Shown here: in pieces, positions 1 through 9,272 of the stretch
Layout of the letters: every line of letters begins with the position of its first letter
Position numbering within the stretch: position 1 is the first letter of the stretch
Source: Rhizobium sp. CIAT894
GTDB taxonomy: Bacteria > Pseudomonadota > Alphaproteobacteria > Rhizobiales > Rhizobiaceae
NCBI RefSeq assembly: GCF_000172795.2
Contig: NZ_CP020947.1
Coordinates: 1,243,001 to 1,307,000, forward strand
Reading direction: 5' to 3'
Length of the DNA: 64,000 nt
The notes under the pieces: generated by a model
The model's input: the letters and a program-made list of their open reading frames with translations, nothing else
Told to the model about the DNA's origin: nothing
Database searches by the model: none
Made by a program: the position numbers and the translations under genes

Positions 1-1
1 G

Positions 2-493
2 CTGGTGCTGACGCTCGCCATTTCCTTTTCCTACAATGCCTGGCCGGTGTCGCCCACCAAATGGTACCTGCGCCGCTTCGATCACTCGGCGATCTTCCTG
101 CTGATCGCGGCGACCTACACGCCCTTCCTCCAACGCGGCGCCGACGATCCGCTGCTCTTCTTCATGCTGGTGGCGATCTGGCTGTTCGCCGTCGCCGGCA
201 TCGTGCTGAAATGCGTCTTTCCCGGGCGTTACGACCGTCTAGCCATCCTGCTTTACCTCGCCATGGGCTGGAGCGGCGTGCTGGTGGCCGGGCCCGTCGC
301 CGCGCGCATTCCATCCGCTTCGATGCTGCTGATCGTCATCGGCGGCGTCATCTATTCGCTCGGCGTCATTTTTCATGTCTGGGAGAAGCTGCGCTTCCAG
401 AACGCCATCTGGCATGGTTTCGTCGTTACCGCCGCAGCCGTGCATTATTCGGCCGTCTTCACCTGTTTCAGCCTGTCGGCGCCGGGCGTTTGA
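2..493 (+). CDS. Hemolysin III / YqfA-family membrane protein, 5' end missing
   Basis: The reading frame is already open at the window edge, so the true start lies upstream; the visible part is about 163 residues against roughly 210-220 for the family. Several hydrophobic helices are visible, and the stretch SPTKWYLRRFDHSAIFLLIA carries the conserved basic-aromatic-Asp-His pattern of the HlyIII/AdipoR superfamily. A second His (FHVWEKLRF) and a third (IWHGFVVTAAAVHY) near the C-terminus match the metal-binding positions of that fold. It is probably an inner-membrane protein of unknown physiological role; the hemolysin name is historical. It ends 83 bp before the next gene on the same strand. 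Confidence 0.85.
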   Translation: MVLTLAISFSYNAWPVSPTKWYLRRFDHSAIFLLIAATYTPFLQRGADDPLLFFMLVAIWLFAVAGIVLKCVFPGRYDRLAILLYLAMGWSGVLVAGPVAARIPSASMLLIVIGGVIYSLGVIFHVWEKLRFQNAIWHGFVVTAAAVHYSAVFTCFSLSAPGV

Positions 494-576
494 CACGAGC
501 TGTTCCCGAAGCCGCCGTTTACATCTTCGGGAGCGGGGCGTATGCCATCCCGGCAGTCAATTCGAGCCGGGCAATC

Positions 577-1086
577 ATGACAGACGCCGTTCTCCTCCGC
601 GACGCCAGCGAAGCTGATCTTTCCGCCATCCGCGATATCTACAATCACGCCGTCGAACACACGACGGCAATCTGGAACGATACGCTGGTCGATCTCGACA
701 ACCGGCGGGAATGGATGAAAGCGCGCAAGGCGCGCGGCTTTCCGGTCATCGTCGCCGAACTCTCGGGCAAGGTCGCGGGCTACGCCTCCTACGGTGATTG
801 GCGGGCCTTCGACGGCTATCGCCACACGGTCGAGCATTCCGTCTATGTCGACAAGGATTGCCGCGGCGCCGGCATCGGCGAGCGCCTGATGCGGGAGCTG
901 ATCGTCCGGGCCGCGGCCGGCAATATCCATGTGATGATCGCCGGCATCGAGGCTGAGAATACCGCTTCGATCCGGCTGCACGAAAAGCTCGGTTTCCGCA
1001 TCGCCGGCCGATTTTCCGAGGTCGGCACCAAGTTTGGCCGCTGGCTTGATCTGACCTGCATGGAGCTCCGTCTGCCTCAGGCCTGA
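577..1086 (+). CDS. GNAT N-acetyltransferase, phosphinothricin-acetyltransferase-like
   Basis: The protein has 169 residues and begins MTDAVLLRDASEADLSAIR, typical of the GNAT fold. IYNHAVEHTTAIWNDT, the acetyl-CoA loop CRGAGIGERLM and the C-terminal motif AENTASIRLHEKLGF are arranged as in the PAT/Bar family, which acetylates phosphinothricin, methionine sulfoximine or related amino compounds. The frame is open further upstream (to 61), but only from the ATG at 577 does it match the family, and the upstream part overlaps the previous gene. The true substrate cannot be read from sequence; chromosomal homologues are often methionine-sulfoximine or general amino-acid acetyltransferases. Confidence 0.85.
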   Translation: MTDAVLLRDASEADLSAIRDIYNHAVEHTTAIWNDTLVDLDNRREWMKARKARGFPVIVAELSGKVAGYASYGDWRAFDGYRHTVEHSVYVDKDCRGAGIGERLMRELIVRAAAGNIHVMIAGIEAENTASIRLHEKLGFRIAGRFSEVGTKFGRWLDLTCMELRLPQA

Positions 1087-1256
1087 TCCGGCAACTCCCG
1101 GCAACCCTTTGTGAAGGGCGCTCGCCATCTTTTTATTGTAGTCTGAGCTGTGTAAGAAAGGGGAGGCAGCCTGCTTCGCGAGAGGCGGCTTCAGAACGGC
1201 ATGCTCGAAACCGTCGTGCCCGAAAATGCCCGAATGTCATGGAGGTGAACAGTTCA

Positions 1257-1958
1257 ATGGCAATGCACGCATCGTCGCTCGGTCTCCTTGCCCTCGTCCT
1301 TCTGGCATTTCCGCCGGTTGCCGCCCGGGCCGCCGATTGCGGCAGCCTGGCCTCGCCGAAGCTCGACTGGCAGGAATGCACCAAGAAGAACCTGATGCTG
1401 CAGGGCAGTGATCTCGAAGGCGCCAACCTCTTCGGCACCGATTTCTCGCTGACCGATCTCGCCGGCGCCAATGTCAAATCCGCCAATCTCGAAAAGGCGA
1501 CTTTGGTGCGCGCCTCGCTCGAGGGCGCCCACGCCGAAGGCGCCAACTTCGCCAAGATCGAGGCCTATCGCGCCAGCTTCGCCAATATTGCCGCCGAAGG
1601 CGCGTCCTTTGCCGGCGCCGAGCTGCAGCGCGCCAATTTCGCCGGCGCCCGGCTTGCCGGCGCCAGCTTCGAAAAGGCGGAGCTCGGCCGCGCCGATTTC
1701 GACAAGGCGGTGCTGACGGGCGCGAAATTCGCTTTCGCCAATCTCTCCCGTGCCGATCTCTCCAACGCCACTTTCGAAGGCCCGGCGATATTCGAGCGCG
1801 CCTTCATGTTCCTGACCCGCATCGAAGGCCTTGATCTCTCGGCCGCATCCGGGCTCGAACAGGCCCAGATCGACCTCGCCTGCGGCGATGCCTCGACCAA
1901 ACTCCCTGCCGGCCTCTCCACCCCGACAAGCTGGCCATGCCCTGCCGAGCACGAGTGA
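1257..1958 (+). CDS. Exported pentapeptide-repeat protein
   Basis: About 233 residues. After a signal peptide (MAMHASSLGLLALVLLAFPP, then ARA) comes a Cys-containing segment and a long run of A(N/D)LXX-type pentapeptides (GANLFG, SANLEK, ANFAKI, ADFDKA, ADLSNA and others), which fold as a right-handed quadrilateral beta-helix. A perfect ribosome-binding site GGAGGTG at 1241-1247 fixes the start at the ATG at 1257; an in-frame ATG at 1239 overlaps that site and is unlikely. Four cysteines in the mature protein suggest disulfides in the periplasm. Function unknown; pentapeptide proteins include gyrase protectors, but those are cytoplasmic, so that role is unlikely here. Confidence 0.85.
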   Translation: MAMHASSLGLLALVLLAFPPVAARAADCGSLASPKLDWQECTKKNLMLQGSDLEGANLFGTDFSLTDLAGANVKSANLEKATLVRASLEGAHAEGANFAKIEAYRASFANIAAEGASFAGAELQRANFAGARLAGASFEKAELGRADFDKAVLTGAKFAFANLSRADLSNATFEGPAIFERAFMFLTRIEGLDLSAASGLEQAQIDLACGDASTKLPAGLSTPTSWPCPAEHE

Positions 1959-2027
1959 TCGGGTGGGGTTTGGCCGCGTCGTCGAGTTGGGTACCGTTTC
2001 CTGGGATTCTCTAGATTTCCCCACTCT

Positions 2028-2174
2028 CCGTCATCCTCGGGCTTGACCCGAGGATCCACGCGACGAGCACTGCAGGAGAGGCGGAGCGATCCAGTCGAGG
2101 CTGAAGAGCGAGCCACGATCTTCGAGATTTCCGCCACCGCGCATGGATGCTCGGGTCAAGCCCGAGCATGACGG
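2028..2174. repeat. Palindromic intergenic element with hairpin-bearing arms
   Basis: Two 31-nt arms (2028-2058 and 2144-2174) are inverted copies with two differences. Each arm is itself a hairpin: ATCCTCGGG/CCCGAGGAT on the left and ATGCTCGGG/CCCGAGCAT on the right. The two differences form one compensating base-pair change, so both hairpins stay intact. The layout resembles the palindromic mosaic elements known between rhizobial genes, and the element at 49075-49221 has the same plan. It fills most of the 318-base gap between the pentapeptide gene and the convergent acetyltransferase; I see no gene there. Confidence 0.75.
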
Positions 2175-2276
2175 AGGTTGAGGGCGAAGCGCGGAGTCCC
2201 TCGCGCAATTCCAGCCAAAGTGCCGCATCGGGTTTCTCCGAAAGCATCTGAAAACAAACGGAGAAGTCAGAAAACC

Positions 2277-2804
2277 CTATGACTTCTTCGTAATATAGAG
2301 GTGGAACTCCACTTTGTCTCCATCTGAGCCCGCGGCTTTGACGAATGTTTCCCGCCGCCGATGCACCCGTTCCGCGACCCGTTGCGAGCGAATGTTGTCG
2401 GGCCTGACGATGGAGACGATGCGCGCACGGCCGAGGGCTTCAAGCGCGTAGTCCCGGCAGGCGCTCGCCGCCTCGGCCGCATAACCCTTGCCCCAGTGGT
2501 CGCGCCACAGGTGGTAGCCGATCTCGGGTTCCAGCCCTGCGGAGGTTTCCTGCAACGTGATGCCGCAATCGCCGAGCAATGTGCCGCTCTGCCGGTCCGT
2601 CACCGCCCAGAGGCCGAAACCGTGATTGGCATAGCTGTCGAAAGCGAGCCTCTGAAACCAGCTTCCGGTTTCGTCGAAGCTCTTGATGCCGGGGTAATAA
2701 CGCATGCATTCGGCATCACCGAAAATGCGATGGAGAAACGGCAGATCGGCAAGCGTGATCTCACGTAGTATCAGCCGGTCCGTCCTGAGAATACCTCGCG
2801 CCAT
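2277..2804 (-). CDS. GNAT acetyltransferase, RimJ/RimL type
   Basis: 175 residues beginning MARGILRTDRLILREITLAD, the standard opening of RimJ/RimL-like acetyltransferases. The acetyl-CoA loop region reads GYHLWRDHWGKGYAAEAASA, and VRPDNIRSQRVAERV is the usual fourth motif. AGAAGG lies just upstream of the ATG on the minus strand. Family members acetylate N-terminal amines of ribosomal proteins or small molecules; the substrate here cannot be told. It lies about 80 bp downstream of msrB on the same strand and may be co-transcribed with it. Confidence 0.85.
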   Translation of the reverse strand: MARGILRTDRLILREITLADLPFLHRIFGDAECMRYYPGIKSFDETGSWFQRLAFDSYANHGFGLWAVTDRQSGTLLGDCGITLQETSAGLEPEIGYHLWRDHWGKGYAAEAASACRDYALEALGRARIVSIVRPDNIRSQRVAERVHRRRETFVKAAGSDGDKVEFHLYITKKS

Positions 2805-2883
2805 CAGCCTTCTTCTGCCCGTTGGATCACCAGTCCATCAGCGGCTCATCGCATCGGGATGAGCCGCTTGCTGCGCCGAACGC

Positions 2884-3297
2884 CTATTCCCCCGGCTCGA
2901 ACACCATGGCATGGCCGTTGATGCAGTAGCGCAGGCCGGTCGGCGGCGGGCCGTCGGGGAAGACGTGGCCAAGATGGGCTTCGCAGCTGCCGCAGCGGAT
3001 TTCGGTGCGCACCATGCCGAAGGCCGTGTCGCGATGTTCGGTCACCGCATCGGGTGATACCGCTTCGAAATAGCTCGGCCAGCCGCAGCCGGCATCGAAT
3101 TTGGTGTCGGAGCGGAAAAGCGGGGCATTGCAGCCGACACAGCGGTAAAGCCCGGTCTCGAAGGAATCCCAGTAGGGGCCGGTGAAGGCGCGCTCGGTGC
3201 CGTGCTGGCGGGTGATGCGATATTGCTCGGGGGTGAGCTGTTCTTTCCATTCCGCATCGGTCTTATGGATCTTGGCGGTGGTTGCAGTTTCGGACAT
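2884..3297 (-). CDS. msrB: Peptide-methionine (R)-S-oxide reductase MsrB
   Basis: 137 residues, the normal size of cytoplasmic MsrB. It reduces the R epimer of methionine sulfoxide in proteins using thioredoxin. All expected residues are present: structural zinc cysteines C53/C56 (CVGC) and C102/C105 (CGSC), the catalytic Cys in RYCINGHAM (C125), and the conserved CGWPSYF and [10 protein letters not shown] motifs. C71 in AGCGWP is the likely resolving cysteine. AGGAG lies 8 nt before the ATG. No signal peptide is visible. Its partner msrA is not in the window. Confidence 0.95.
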   Translation of the reverse strand: MSETATTAKIHKTDAEWKEQLTPEQYRITRQHGTERAFTGPYWDSFETGLYRCVGCNAPLFRSDTKFDAGCGWPSYFEAVSPDAVTEHRDTAFGMVRTEIRCGSCEAHLGHVFPDGPPPTGLRYCINGHAMVFEPGE

Positions 3298-3486
3298 GCC
3301 ATGCTCCTTTCGCCGAGGGGCGGTTCCGTTTTGCGAGAAAATGTGGTGCGCCGTCTCCGATTCATCAAGCCTTGGGCACCATCCCGCCCAATTCGCCGTG
3401 TACCGCTTTTTGGGGAGGACGCTTGCTCTTACATCCGTTAGGGGTTTTCTGTTAGGGTTAATGTTACGTGTATTGGGGAATCACTG

Positions 3487-3702
3487 GTGTTTGAAGCAGC
3501 AATCGTCCTGCTCTACGGCCTCGTAGCCGCAGCCGCCATGGCGGTCACGCTCCTGGAGGGCTGGGCCAACCATGACGGCTTGACGTTCCATCGTCTGGCC
3601 GGGCTTTTCGCCTGTTTGCTGTGGCCGCTGACGCTTGTGGTCTTCGTCCTGCACGGCTGCGTCGTCCGGCTGCTGACGCGTCGTTCCCGATCGGCCGCTT
3701 GA
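3487..3702 (+). CDS. Small two-helix membrane protein, unknown
   Basis: 71 residues from a GTG preceded by a weak GGGGAA. Two hydrophobic segments (roughly residues 3-22 and 38-60) flank a short polar loop (EGWANHDGLTFHR), and the C-terminus is strongly basic (RLLTRRSRSAA), consistent with an inner-membrane hairpin with its C-terminus inside. No recognised domain. It precedes the mnh operon by 116 bp on the same strand but shows no sign of belonging to it. An alternative is that the frame is fortuitous; the clear topology argues for a real gene. Confidence 0.55.
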   Translation: MFEAAIVLLYGLVAAAAMAVTLLEGWANHDGLTFHRLAGLFACLLWPLTLVVFVLHGCVVRLLTRRSRSAA

Positions 3703-3817
3703 TTACGTCGAACATCGCCTGCGGCCGAAATCGCTTGAGACGCCCTCCCGTTTCGCCTAAGTCAGAAGACGGGCCGGTTTTCGCCGGCGCTTCGTTTATC
3801 GCGGTTGGGGAGGAGAC

Positions 3818-6181
3818 ATGGCCGATGTCACGGCTCTGACATTTCTGGCCCTGTGTCTGCCGCTTGCCGGCGCTCTTGCCGCCCCCTTCGTCATCCGCAT
3901 CTTCGGCGCCAACGGCGCCTGGCTGCTGGCGATCGCGCCCTTGCTGGCCTTCCTGCATTTCCTGCGTTTCATTCCCAAGATCGCGCGCGGCGAGGTCGTC
4001 ACCGGCGGTTATGCCTGGGTGCCGAGTTTCAATCTCTCCTTCTCCTGGTTCCTCGACGGCCTGTCGCTGGCTTTCGCGCTGCTGATCACCGGCATCGGCA
4101 CGCTGATCGTGCTTTATGCCGGCGGCTACCTCAAGGGACACAAGGATCAGGGCCGCTTCTTCTCCTTCATCTTCCTGTTCATGGGCGCCATGCTCGGCGT
4201 CGTCGTTTCCGACAGCTTCCTGATGCTCTTCGTCTTCTGGGAACTGACATCGATCACCTCCTTCCTGCTGATCGGCTTCGATCACGAGCGAGCGGCGGCT
4301 CGCCGCGCTGCCCTGCAGGCCTTGGTGGTGACCGGCGGGGGAGGGCTCTGTCTGCTTGCCGGCCTGCTGCTCCTCTGGAACATCACAGGCGTCACCCGGA
4401 TGTCGCAGCTCATGGGATTCGGCGATCTCCTCCGCGAAAGCCCGTTCTATCTCGCCGTCCTCATCCTGGTCCTGGGCGGCGCCTTCACCAAGTCGGCGCA
4501 GTTTCCATTCCACTTCTGGCTGCCGAACGCCATGGAAGCGCCGACGCCGGTATCGGCCTATCTGCATTCGGCCACCATGGTGAAGGCCGGCGTCTATCTG
4601 CTGATGCGGCTCAACCCCATCATGGGAGCGACCACCGCCTGGGAAATCCTTCTGCCCTTTTTCGGCGGGCTGACGCTGGTGGTCGGCGCCGCGCTTGCCG
4701 TCGGCCAGGCCGACTTGAAGCTCAAGCTCGCCTATAGCACCGTTTCCTCGCTCGGCCTGCTGGTCATGCTGATCGGTTTCGGCTCGGAATATGCCGTGGC
4801 GGCGGCGGCGCTCTATCTGGTGGCGCATTGCCTCTTCAAGGGCGCGCTGTTCATGGTCGCCGGTATCATCGATCACGAAACCGGCACGCGCGATATCACC
4901 AGGCTCGGCGGCCTGATGCGGGCGATGCCGCTGACATCAATCATCGCAGTTGCGGCGGCGTTCTCCATGGCCGGCCTGCCGCCCTTCTTCGGCTTCCTCG
5001 CCAAGGAGGAGATCTATGCGGCATTGGTCGGCGGCGATGTCCGCGCGCTGACGTTCACCGCCATCACCGTCTTCGGCAACGCGCTGATGTTTGCCGTCGC
5101 CTTCGCTGTCGGGCTGAAACCCTTTCTCGGCAAGCCGCTGGAGACGCCGAAACATCCGCATGAAGCGCCCGTCCTGCTCTGGCTCGGCCCAGCCGTTCTC
5201 GCTGCCCTCGGCATGTTTGCCGCGGTCTTTTCGAATTTCACCCACGCCGTCCTGTCCTCGCCGATCGCAGCCGCCATCCGCCAGACCCCCGCCGACATAG
5301 ACATTTCGCTGGTGCTGCATCCAGGCCTGCCCCTGGGGCTCTCCGCCCTGACCATACTGCTCGGCATCGGCGTGTACCGGCAGCTCGCGCCCGCCCGCTC
5401 GGCGATGGCCCGTTTCCTCAGCGCGGCCGGGAGCGGCCCGGATCATGGTTTCGACCTTGCCGTATCGGGGCTTGTCCGCTTCGCCGGCCGGCTCACGCGT
5501 GTCCTCCAGCCGGGACGGCTGCAGATCTATGTCACCTGCACCTTCCTCGCAGTCGCCGCCGTCCTCCTCATTCCTCCTGTCGTCCATGGCGAACTGCCGC
5601 ACCCTCCCGCCTGGCCCACCGATGTCCGGCTCCATGAATGGGCGGTCTTGCTGATTGCCGCCTTCGGCCTTGCGGCCGTGCTTGTCGCCCGCGACCGGCT
5701 GACGGCGATCGTCTCGCTCGGCATCCAGGGCTTTGCCGTCGCCATCATCTTCCTGCTGTTCGGCGCACCGGACCTGGCCTTCACCCAGTTCATGGTCGAA
5801 ACCCTGTCGGTGGTCATCCTCGCTCTGGTCATGACCAGGCTCCGCCTCTCGCCGGGCGATCGGCGCCCGCTCGCACACAGGCTCTTCGACGGCGCGCTTG
5901 CATTGGCCTGCGGCCTCGGTTTCACGCTTCTGCTGATGCGGGCAACGCAGGCGCCGTTCAACGATGCGTTGACGCTCTTCTTCAACGCCTATTCGAAATC
6001 GATCGCCCACGGCGCCAATGTCGTCAACGTCATCATCGTCGATTTCCGCGGCACGGACACGCTAGGCGAAATTGCCGTCGTCGCGGTCACCGGCCTTGCC
6101 ATCCTGGCGCTGATCCGCATCCGCGCCGGCAGCGAGCGCAAGCTTGCCGCCAATGATCCCACGCTGGAGGCGGAGGGCTGA
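3818..6181 (+). CDS. mnhA: Mrp/Mnh cation:proton antiporter subunit A
   Basis: 787 residues, the expected size for the large MrpA/MnhA/PhaA subunit of the multisubunit Na+(K+)/H+ antiporter. Some twenty membrane helices are visible. The N-terminal two thirds is the complex-I-like antiporter module: [20 protein letters not shown], then [20 protein letters not shown] with the lysine and glutamate of the proton channel, and [15 protein letters not shown]. The C-terminal third carries the MnhA-specific extension ([18 protein letters not shown]). A strong site GGGGAGGAG directly precedes the ATG. Its TGA shares one base with the mnhB start. In rhizobia such systems (pha) handle K+/Na+ and alkaline pH. 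Confidence 0.95.
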   Translation: MADVTALTFLALCLPLAGALAAPFVIRIFGANGAWLLAIAPLLAFLHFLRFIPKIARGEVVTGGYAWVPSFNLSFSWFLDGLSLAFALLITGIGTLIVLYAGGYLKGHKDQGRFFSFIFLFMGAMLGVVVSDSFLMLFVFWELTSITSFLLIGFDHERAAARRAALQALVVTGGGGLCLLAGLLLLWNITGVTRMSQLMGFGDLLRESPFYLAVLILVLGGAFTKSAQFPFHFWLPNAMEAPTPVSAYLHSATMVKAGVYLLMRLNPIMGATTAWEILLPFFGGLTLVVGAALAVGQADLKLKLAYSTVSSLGLLVMLIGFGSEYAVAAAALYLVAHCLFKGALFMVAGIIDHETGTRDITRLGGLMRAMPLTSIIAVAAAFSMAGLPPFFGFLAKEEIYAALVGGDVRALTFTAITVFGNALMFAVAFAVGLKPFLGKPLETPKHPHEAPVLLWLGPAVLAALGMFAAVFSNFTHAVLSSPIAAAIRQTPADIDISLVLHPGLPLGLSALTILLGIGVYRQLAPARSAMARFLSAAGSGPDHGFDLAVSGLVRFAGRLTRVLQPGRLQIYVTCTFLAVAAVLLIPPVVHGELPHPPAWPTDVRLHEWAVLLIAAFGLAAVLVARDRLTAIVSLGIQGFAVAIIFLLFGAPDLAFTQFMVETLSVVILALVMTRLRLSPGDRRPLAHRLFDGALALACGLGFTLLLMRATQAPFNDALTLFFNAYSKSIAHGANVVNVIIVDFRGTDTLGEIAVVAVTGLAILALIRIRAGSERKLAANDPTLEAEG

Positions 6182-6600
6182 TGAACACCCTGATCTTCCG
6201 GACCATCGCTCCGTTCCTCACCACGCTGATGCTGCTTTTTTCGGTTTTCGTGCTGTTGCGCGGCCACAACGAGCCGGGCGGCGGTTTCATCGGCGGGCTG
6301 ATCGCCGCCTCGGGACTGGCAATCTACGGCATTGCTCTCGGCGTCGCCGCCGTTCGCCGGGCGCTGTTTTTCCATCCGCTGTCGATTGCCGGCTTCGGCC
6401 TGCTGCTGTCGACGGCAGCAGGTCTTCTTTCCCTGTTTTTTGCCGTTCCTTTCATGACCGGCCTCTGGATCTATCCCAATCTCTTCGGTCTCGAAGTGCC
6501 GCTGTCGAGCGTCATGCTCTTCGACGTCGGCGTTTATCTCGTCGTCTTCGGGGCCATCACCTCGATCGCCCTGGCACTGGAAGAAAAGGAGATGGAATGA
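6181..6600 (+). CDS. mnhB: Mrp/Mnh antiporter subunit B
   Basis: 139 residues with four hydrophobic helices and the MnhB signature [19 protein letters not shown]. The start overlaps the mnhA stop by one base (TGATG), so translation is coupled. MnhB is an essential membrane subunit of the Mrp complex without an assigned catalytic role. It is a free-standing gene; some organisms and some rhizobial paralogous systems fuse A and B. Confidence 0.95.
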   Translation: MNTLIFRTIAPFLTTLMLLFSVFVLLRGHNEPGGGFIGGLIAASGLAIYGIALGVAAVRRALFFHPLSIAGFGLLLSTAAGLLSLFFAVPFMTGLWIYPNLFGLEVPLSSVMLFDVGVYLVVFGAITSIALALEEKEME

Positions 6601-6977
6601 TGGAGCCGCTTCTTTCGATCCTCGTCGGCCTGTTCTTTGCCGCCGCCATCTATCTCCTGCTGTCGAAATTCACGATCCGCATCATGCTCGGCATCGCCAT
6701 CCTCGGCAATTCGGTCAACCTGCTGCTCTTTACATCAGGCCGGCTGACGCGCGAAGTGCCGCCGATCATCCCGGCGGGCCTCGACAGCCTGCCCGCCGGC
6801 GCGGCCAACCCGCTGCCGCAAGCCCTCATCCTGACGGCGATCGTCATCTCCTTCTCCTTCCTTGCCTTCCTGCTGGTGCTGACCTACCGCGCCTATCAGG
6901 ACCTCGGCACCGACGACACCAGCCAGATGCGCGCCGCCGAGCCCGACGACCGGCCGCTGCCGCCATTGGGGTATTGA
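6597..6977 (+). CDS. mnhC: Mrp/Mnh antiporter subunit C (NuoK-like)
   Basis: 126 residues with three helices, homologous to NuoK of complex I. The conserved segments [16 protein letters not shown] and [17 protein letters not shown] are present. The start overlaps the mnhB stop (ATGA); two consecutive ATGs (6597, 6600) are possible. The polar C-terminal tail (residues about 105-126) is cytoplasmic. A 250-base gap carrying a palindromic element follows before mnhD, the only break in the otherwise overlapping operon. Confidence 0.95.
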   Translation: MMEPLLSILVGLFFAAAIYLLLSKFTIRIMLGIAILGNSVNLLLFTSGRLTREVPPIIPAGLDSLPAGAANPLPQALILTAIVISFSFLAFLLVLTYRAYQDLGTDDTSQMRAAEPDDRPLPPLGY

Positions 6978-7000
6978 TGCGGATGTCGGCGCGGATGTTT

Positions 7001-7186
7001 ACCCCCCTCTGCCCTGCCGGGCATCTCCCCCACAAGGGGGAAGATCGGCTGGGAGCGACGTCTCGGACCAGCCAAATGCCTCGGATGGGCGAAGCCGCCT
7101 GGCGTGAAATTGATATGTCGGCAAGCGGGTGCGTCTTGCCGATCTCCCCCCTTGTGGGGGAGATGCCCGGCAGGGCAGAGGGGGGT
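7001..7186. repeat. Long inverted-repeat intergenic element inside the mnh operon
   Basis: Two 49-nt arms, 7001-7049 and 7138-7186, are inverted copies differing at a single position. Each arm holds the hairpin CTCCCCCACAAGGGGG (or complement) and the block GCCCTGCCGGGCAT. The central 88 nt are unrelated. The arrangement resembles the RIME-type mosaic elements of rhizobia. It lies between mnhC and mnhD in the same transcript, so the RNA would form a very stable long stem. A fresh ribosome-binding site (CGGAGG) follows for mnhD. Confidence 0.85.
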
Positions 7187-7227
7187 AGCCCGCGGCACGC
7201 CCCCTGCTATCCCGGAGGCCGTCCCTG

Positions 7228-8802
7228 ATGGCCGCCCCCACCTCCGCCGTCGATCTCTCCGCCGCCTTGATCACCGCCCCGGTGCCGATCGGCCATTGGC
7301 TCGCCGTCCTGCCGGTCGTCCATTGCATCGCGCTCGGCGCCGTCCTTCTGATGCTGCGCGCCTATCCCCGCCTGCAGGCCGGGCTTGCCATAGCGGGCCT
7401 TGCGGGCCTGGTGCTGATCGATGCGGCGCTGCTTGCCAAGGTCGCTGCCGAAGGACCGCTCACCATGGTCATGGGGCGCTGGCTGCCGCCTTTCGGCATC
7501 GCCTTCACCGTCGATCTGCTCGGGGCGCTGCTGGCTTTCACCTCGGCCCTTGCGGCGCTCGCCGGCGGCATCTATGCGTTGGCCGATATCGGTGAAAGCG
7601 GCCGCCGCTACGGTTTCTTTCCGCTGCTCATGCTGCTGATGGCCGGCGTCAGCGGCGCCTTTCTCACTGGCGATGTCTTCAATCTCTATGTTTGGTTCGA
7701 GGTGCTGCTGATTTCCTCTTTCGGGCTGATCATCCTCGGCTCAGAACGCGAACAGATCGACGGCGCGCTGAAATATGCGGTGCTGAACCTCATCGCCACG
7801 ACGCTGTTCCTGATCGGCGTCGGCATCCTCTATGCCGCCTTCGGCACGCTCAACATGGCCGATATCGCCGCAAGGGCGGGGGATTTGCGCGGCACGGCGC
7901 CGCTGATGACGCTGGCGAGCCTTTTCCTGCTTGCCTTCGCCATGAAGGCCGCGGCCTTCCCGGTCAATTTCTGGCTGCCCGCCACCTATCATACGCCGCG
8001 CATCGTCGTCTCGGCGCTGTTTGCCGGCCTGCTCACCAAGGTCGGCATCTACGCACTGATCAGGGTGATGGTCATGCTGCTGCCGGTGGAAGGAAAAGAG
8101 CTCAGCCTGGTGATCGCGCTCGCCGCTGCCGCGACCATTATTGTCGGCGCTCTCGGCGCGCTTGCGGAAAACGATATCCGCAGACTGTTCGGCTATATCG
8201 TCATATCCGGCATCGGCAACATGCTTGCCGGGGTCGCCCTCGGTGGCCCCGGCGGCGACCTCGTCGGCGGCATTGGCGGCATCGGCGGCGCGGTCTTCTA
8301 TGCGCTCCATTCCATGGTGCTGATGACGGCGCTTTATCTTGCCGCCGGCGAGATCGCCCGGCGTGGCGGTGGCTTTGCGCTGTCTGATCTCGGCGGGCTC
8401 TATCGGCAAAGCGGCGGCTTTACCGCGCTCTCCCTCGTGCTCTTCCTGGCCGCCTGCGGCCTGCCGCCCTTTTCCGGCTTCTGGCCGAAAGTCATTCTCG
8501 TCAAGGCCGCGCTCGATCTTGGTGCCGGGTGGCTGGCGGCGGCAATCCTTGCCGGCGGTTTTCTGACGACGATCGCCTTCGGCCGTCTCTTCCTGCTCGC
8601 CTATTGGCGCCCGGCGCCGGTCGTACGGACGCCGTCGAAAGCCGGATGGCGCACCGGCCTGCCGCTTGCCGCACTGACAGCTCTGGTCATCGGCTTCGGC
8701 ATCCTGCCGGAACGGCTGCTGGCGCTGTCGCAATCGGCAGCCGCCGGCCTTGCCGATCCGCAGGCCTATCTTCATTCGGTCTTCCCTGGAGGCGTGCAAT
8801 GA
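7228..8802 (+). CDS. mnhD: Mrp/Mnh antiporter subunit D
   Basis: 524 residues, the second complex-I-like antiporter subunit (NuoM/NuoN relative). Conserved features are DVFNLYVWFEVLLISSFGLI with the channel glutamate, FAMKAAAFPVNFWLPATYHT with the key lysine, and FAGLLTKVGIYALIRV. About fourteen helices. CGGAGG about ten bases before the ATG allows independent initiation after the palindromic element. Its stop overlaps the mnhE start (ATGA). Confidence 0.95.
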   Translation: MAAPTSAVDLSAALITAPVPIGHWLAVLPVVHCIALGAVLLMLRAYPRLQAGLAIAGLAGLVLIDAALLAKVAAEGPLTMVMGRWLPPFGIAFTVDLLGALLAFTSALAALAGGIYALADIGESGRRYGFFPLLMLLMAGVSGAFLTGDVFNLYVWFEVLLISSFGLIILGSEREQIDGALKYAVLNLIATTLFLIGVGILYAAFGTLNMADIAARAGDLRGTAPLMTLASLFLLAFAMKAAAFPVNFWLPATYHTPRIVVSALFAGLLTKVGIYALIRVMVMLLPVEGKELSLVIALAAAATIIVGALGALAENDIRRLFGYIVISGIGNMLAGVALGGPGGDLVGGIGGIGGAVFYALHSMVLMTALYLAAGEIARRGGGFALSDLGGLYRQSGGFTALSLVLFLAACGLPPFSGFWPKVILVKAALDLGAGWLAAAILAGGFLTTIAFGRLFLLAYWRPAPVVRTPSKAGWRTGLPLAALTALVIGFGILPERLLALSQSAAAGLADPQAYLHSVFPGGVQ

Positions 8803-9272
8803 CCGCCTTTCTCTTCAACCTGCTGCTGGCCATTGCCTGGGTCTCTCTGACCGGCAGCGCCTCGCTGCATAATCTCGTTTTCGGTTTCCTGCTCGGCGCC
8901 GTGGCGATCATCATCATCCGCGAGCCTTTCGGCGGCAGAGGATATATCCGCCGTGTCTGCCTGGTGCTTTCGCTTGCTGCGCTGTTCCTGAAGGAATTGT
9001 CGCTGTCGGCCTGGAGGGTCACGCTCACCGTCCTCTCGCCCGATATGAAGCTGAAACCCGGTATTTTTGCTTTTCCACTGACGGTGACGAGCGATTTCGA
9101 GATTACCTTGCTCGCAAATCTCATCACCCTGACGCCCGGCACGCTTTCGGTCGACGTCTCCAGAGATCGCCGCACGCTCTATGTCCATGCGCTCGATTGT
9201 TCCGATCCTGAGACAGCCAGGCGTGATATTGCCAATGGTTTCGAGCGCAAGATCATGGAGGCCTTCCGGTGA
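8799..9272 (+). CDS. mnhE: Mrp/Mnh antiporter subunit E
   Basis: 157 residues: two or three N-terminal helices, then a soluble domain with the MnhE signature [18 protein letters not shown] and YVHALDC. Coupled to mnhD by a 4-nt ATGA overlap, which fixes the start at 8799 although the frame is open further upstream. Required for assembly and full activity of the complex in studied systems. Confidence 0.95.
   Translation: MTAFLFNLLLAIAWVSLTGSASLHNLVFGFLLGAVAIIIIREPFGGRGYIRRVCLVLSLAALFLKELSLSAWRVTLTVLSPDMKLKPGIFAFPLTVTSDFEITLLANLITLTPGTLSVDVSRDRRTLYVHALDCSDPETARRDIANGFERKIMEAFR

Noticed and set aside
3545..4876. 443-codon minus-strand frame
   Set aside because: Antisense to mnhA; Gln/Glu/Asp/Arg-rich with no domain.
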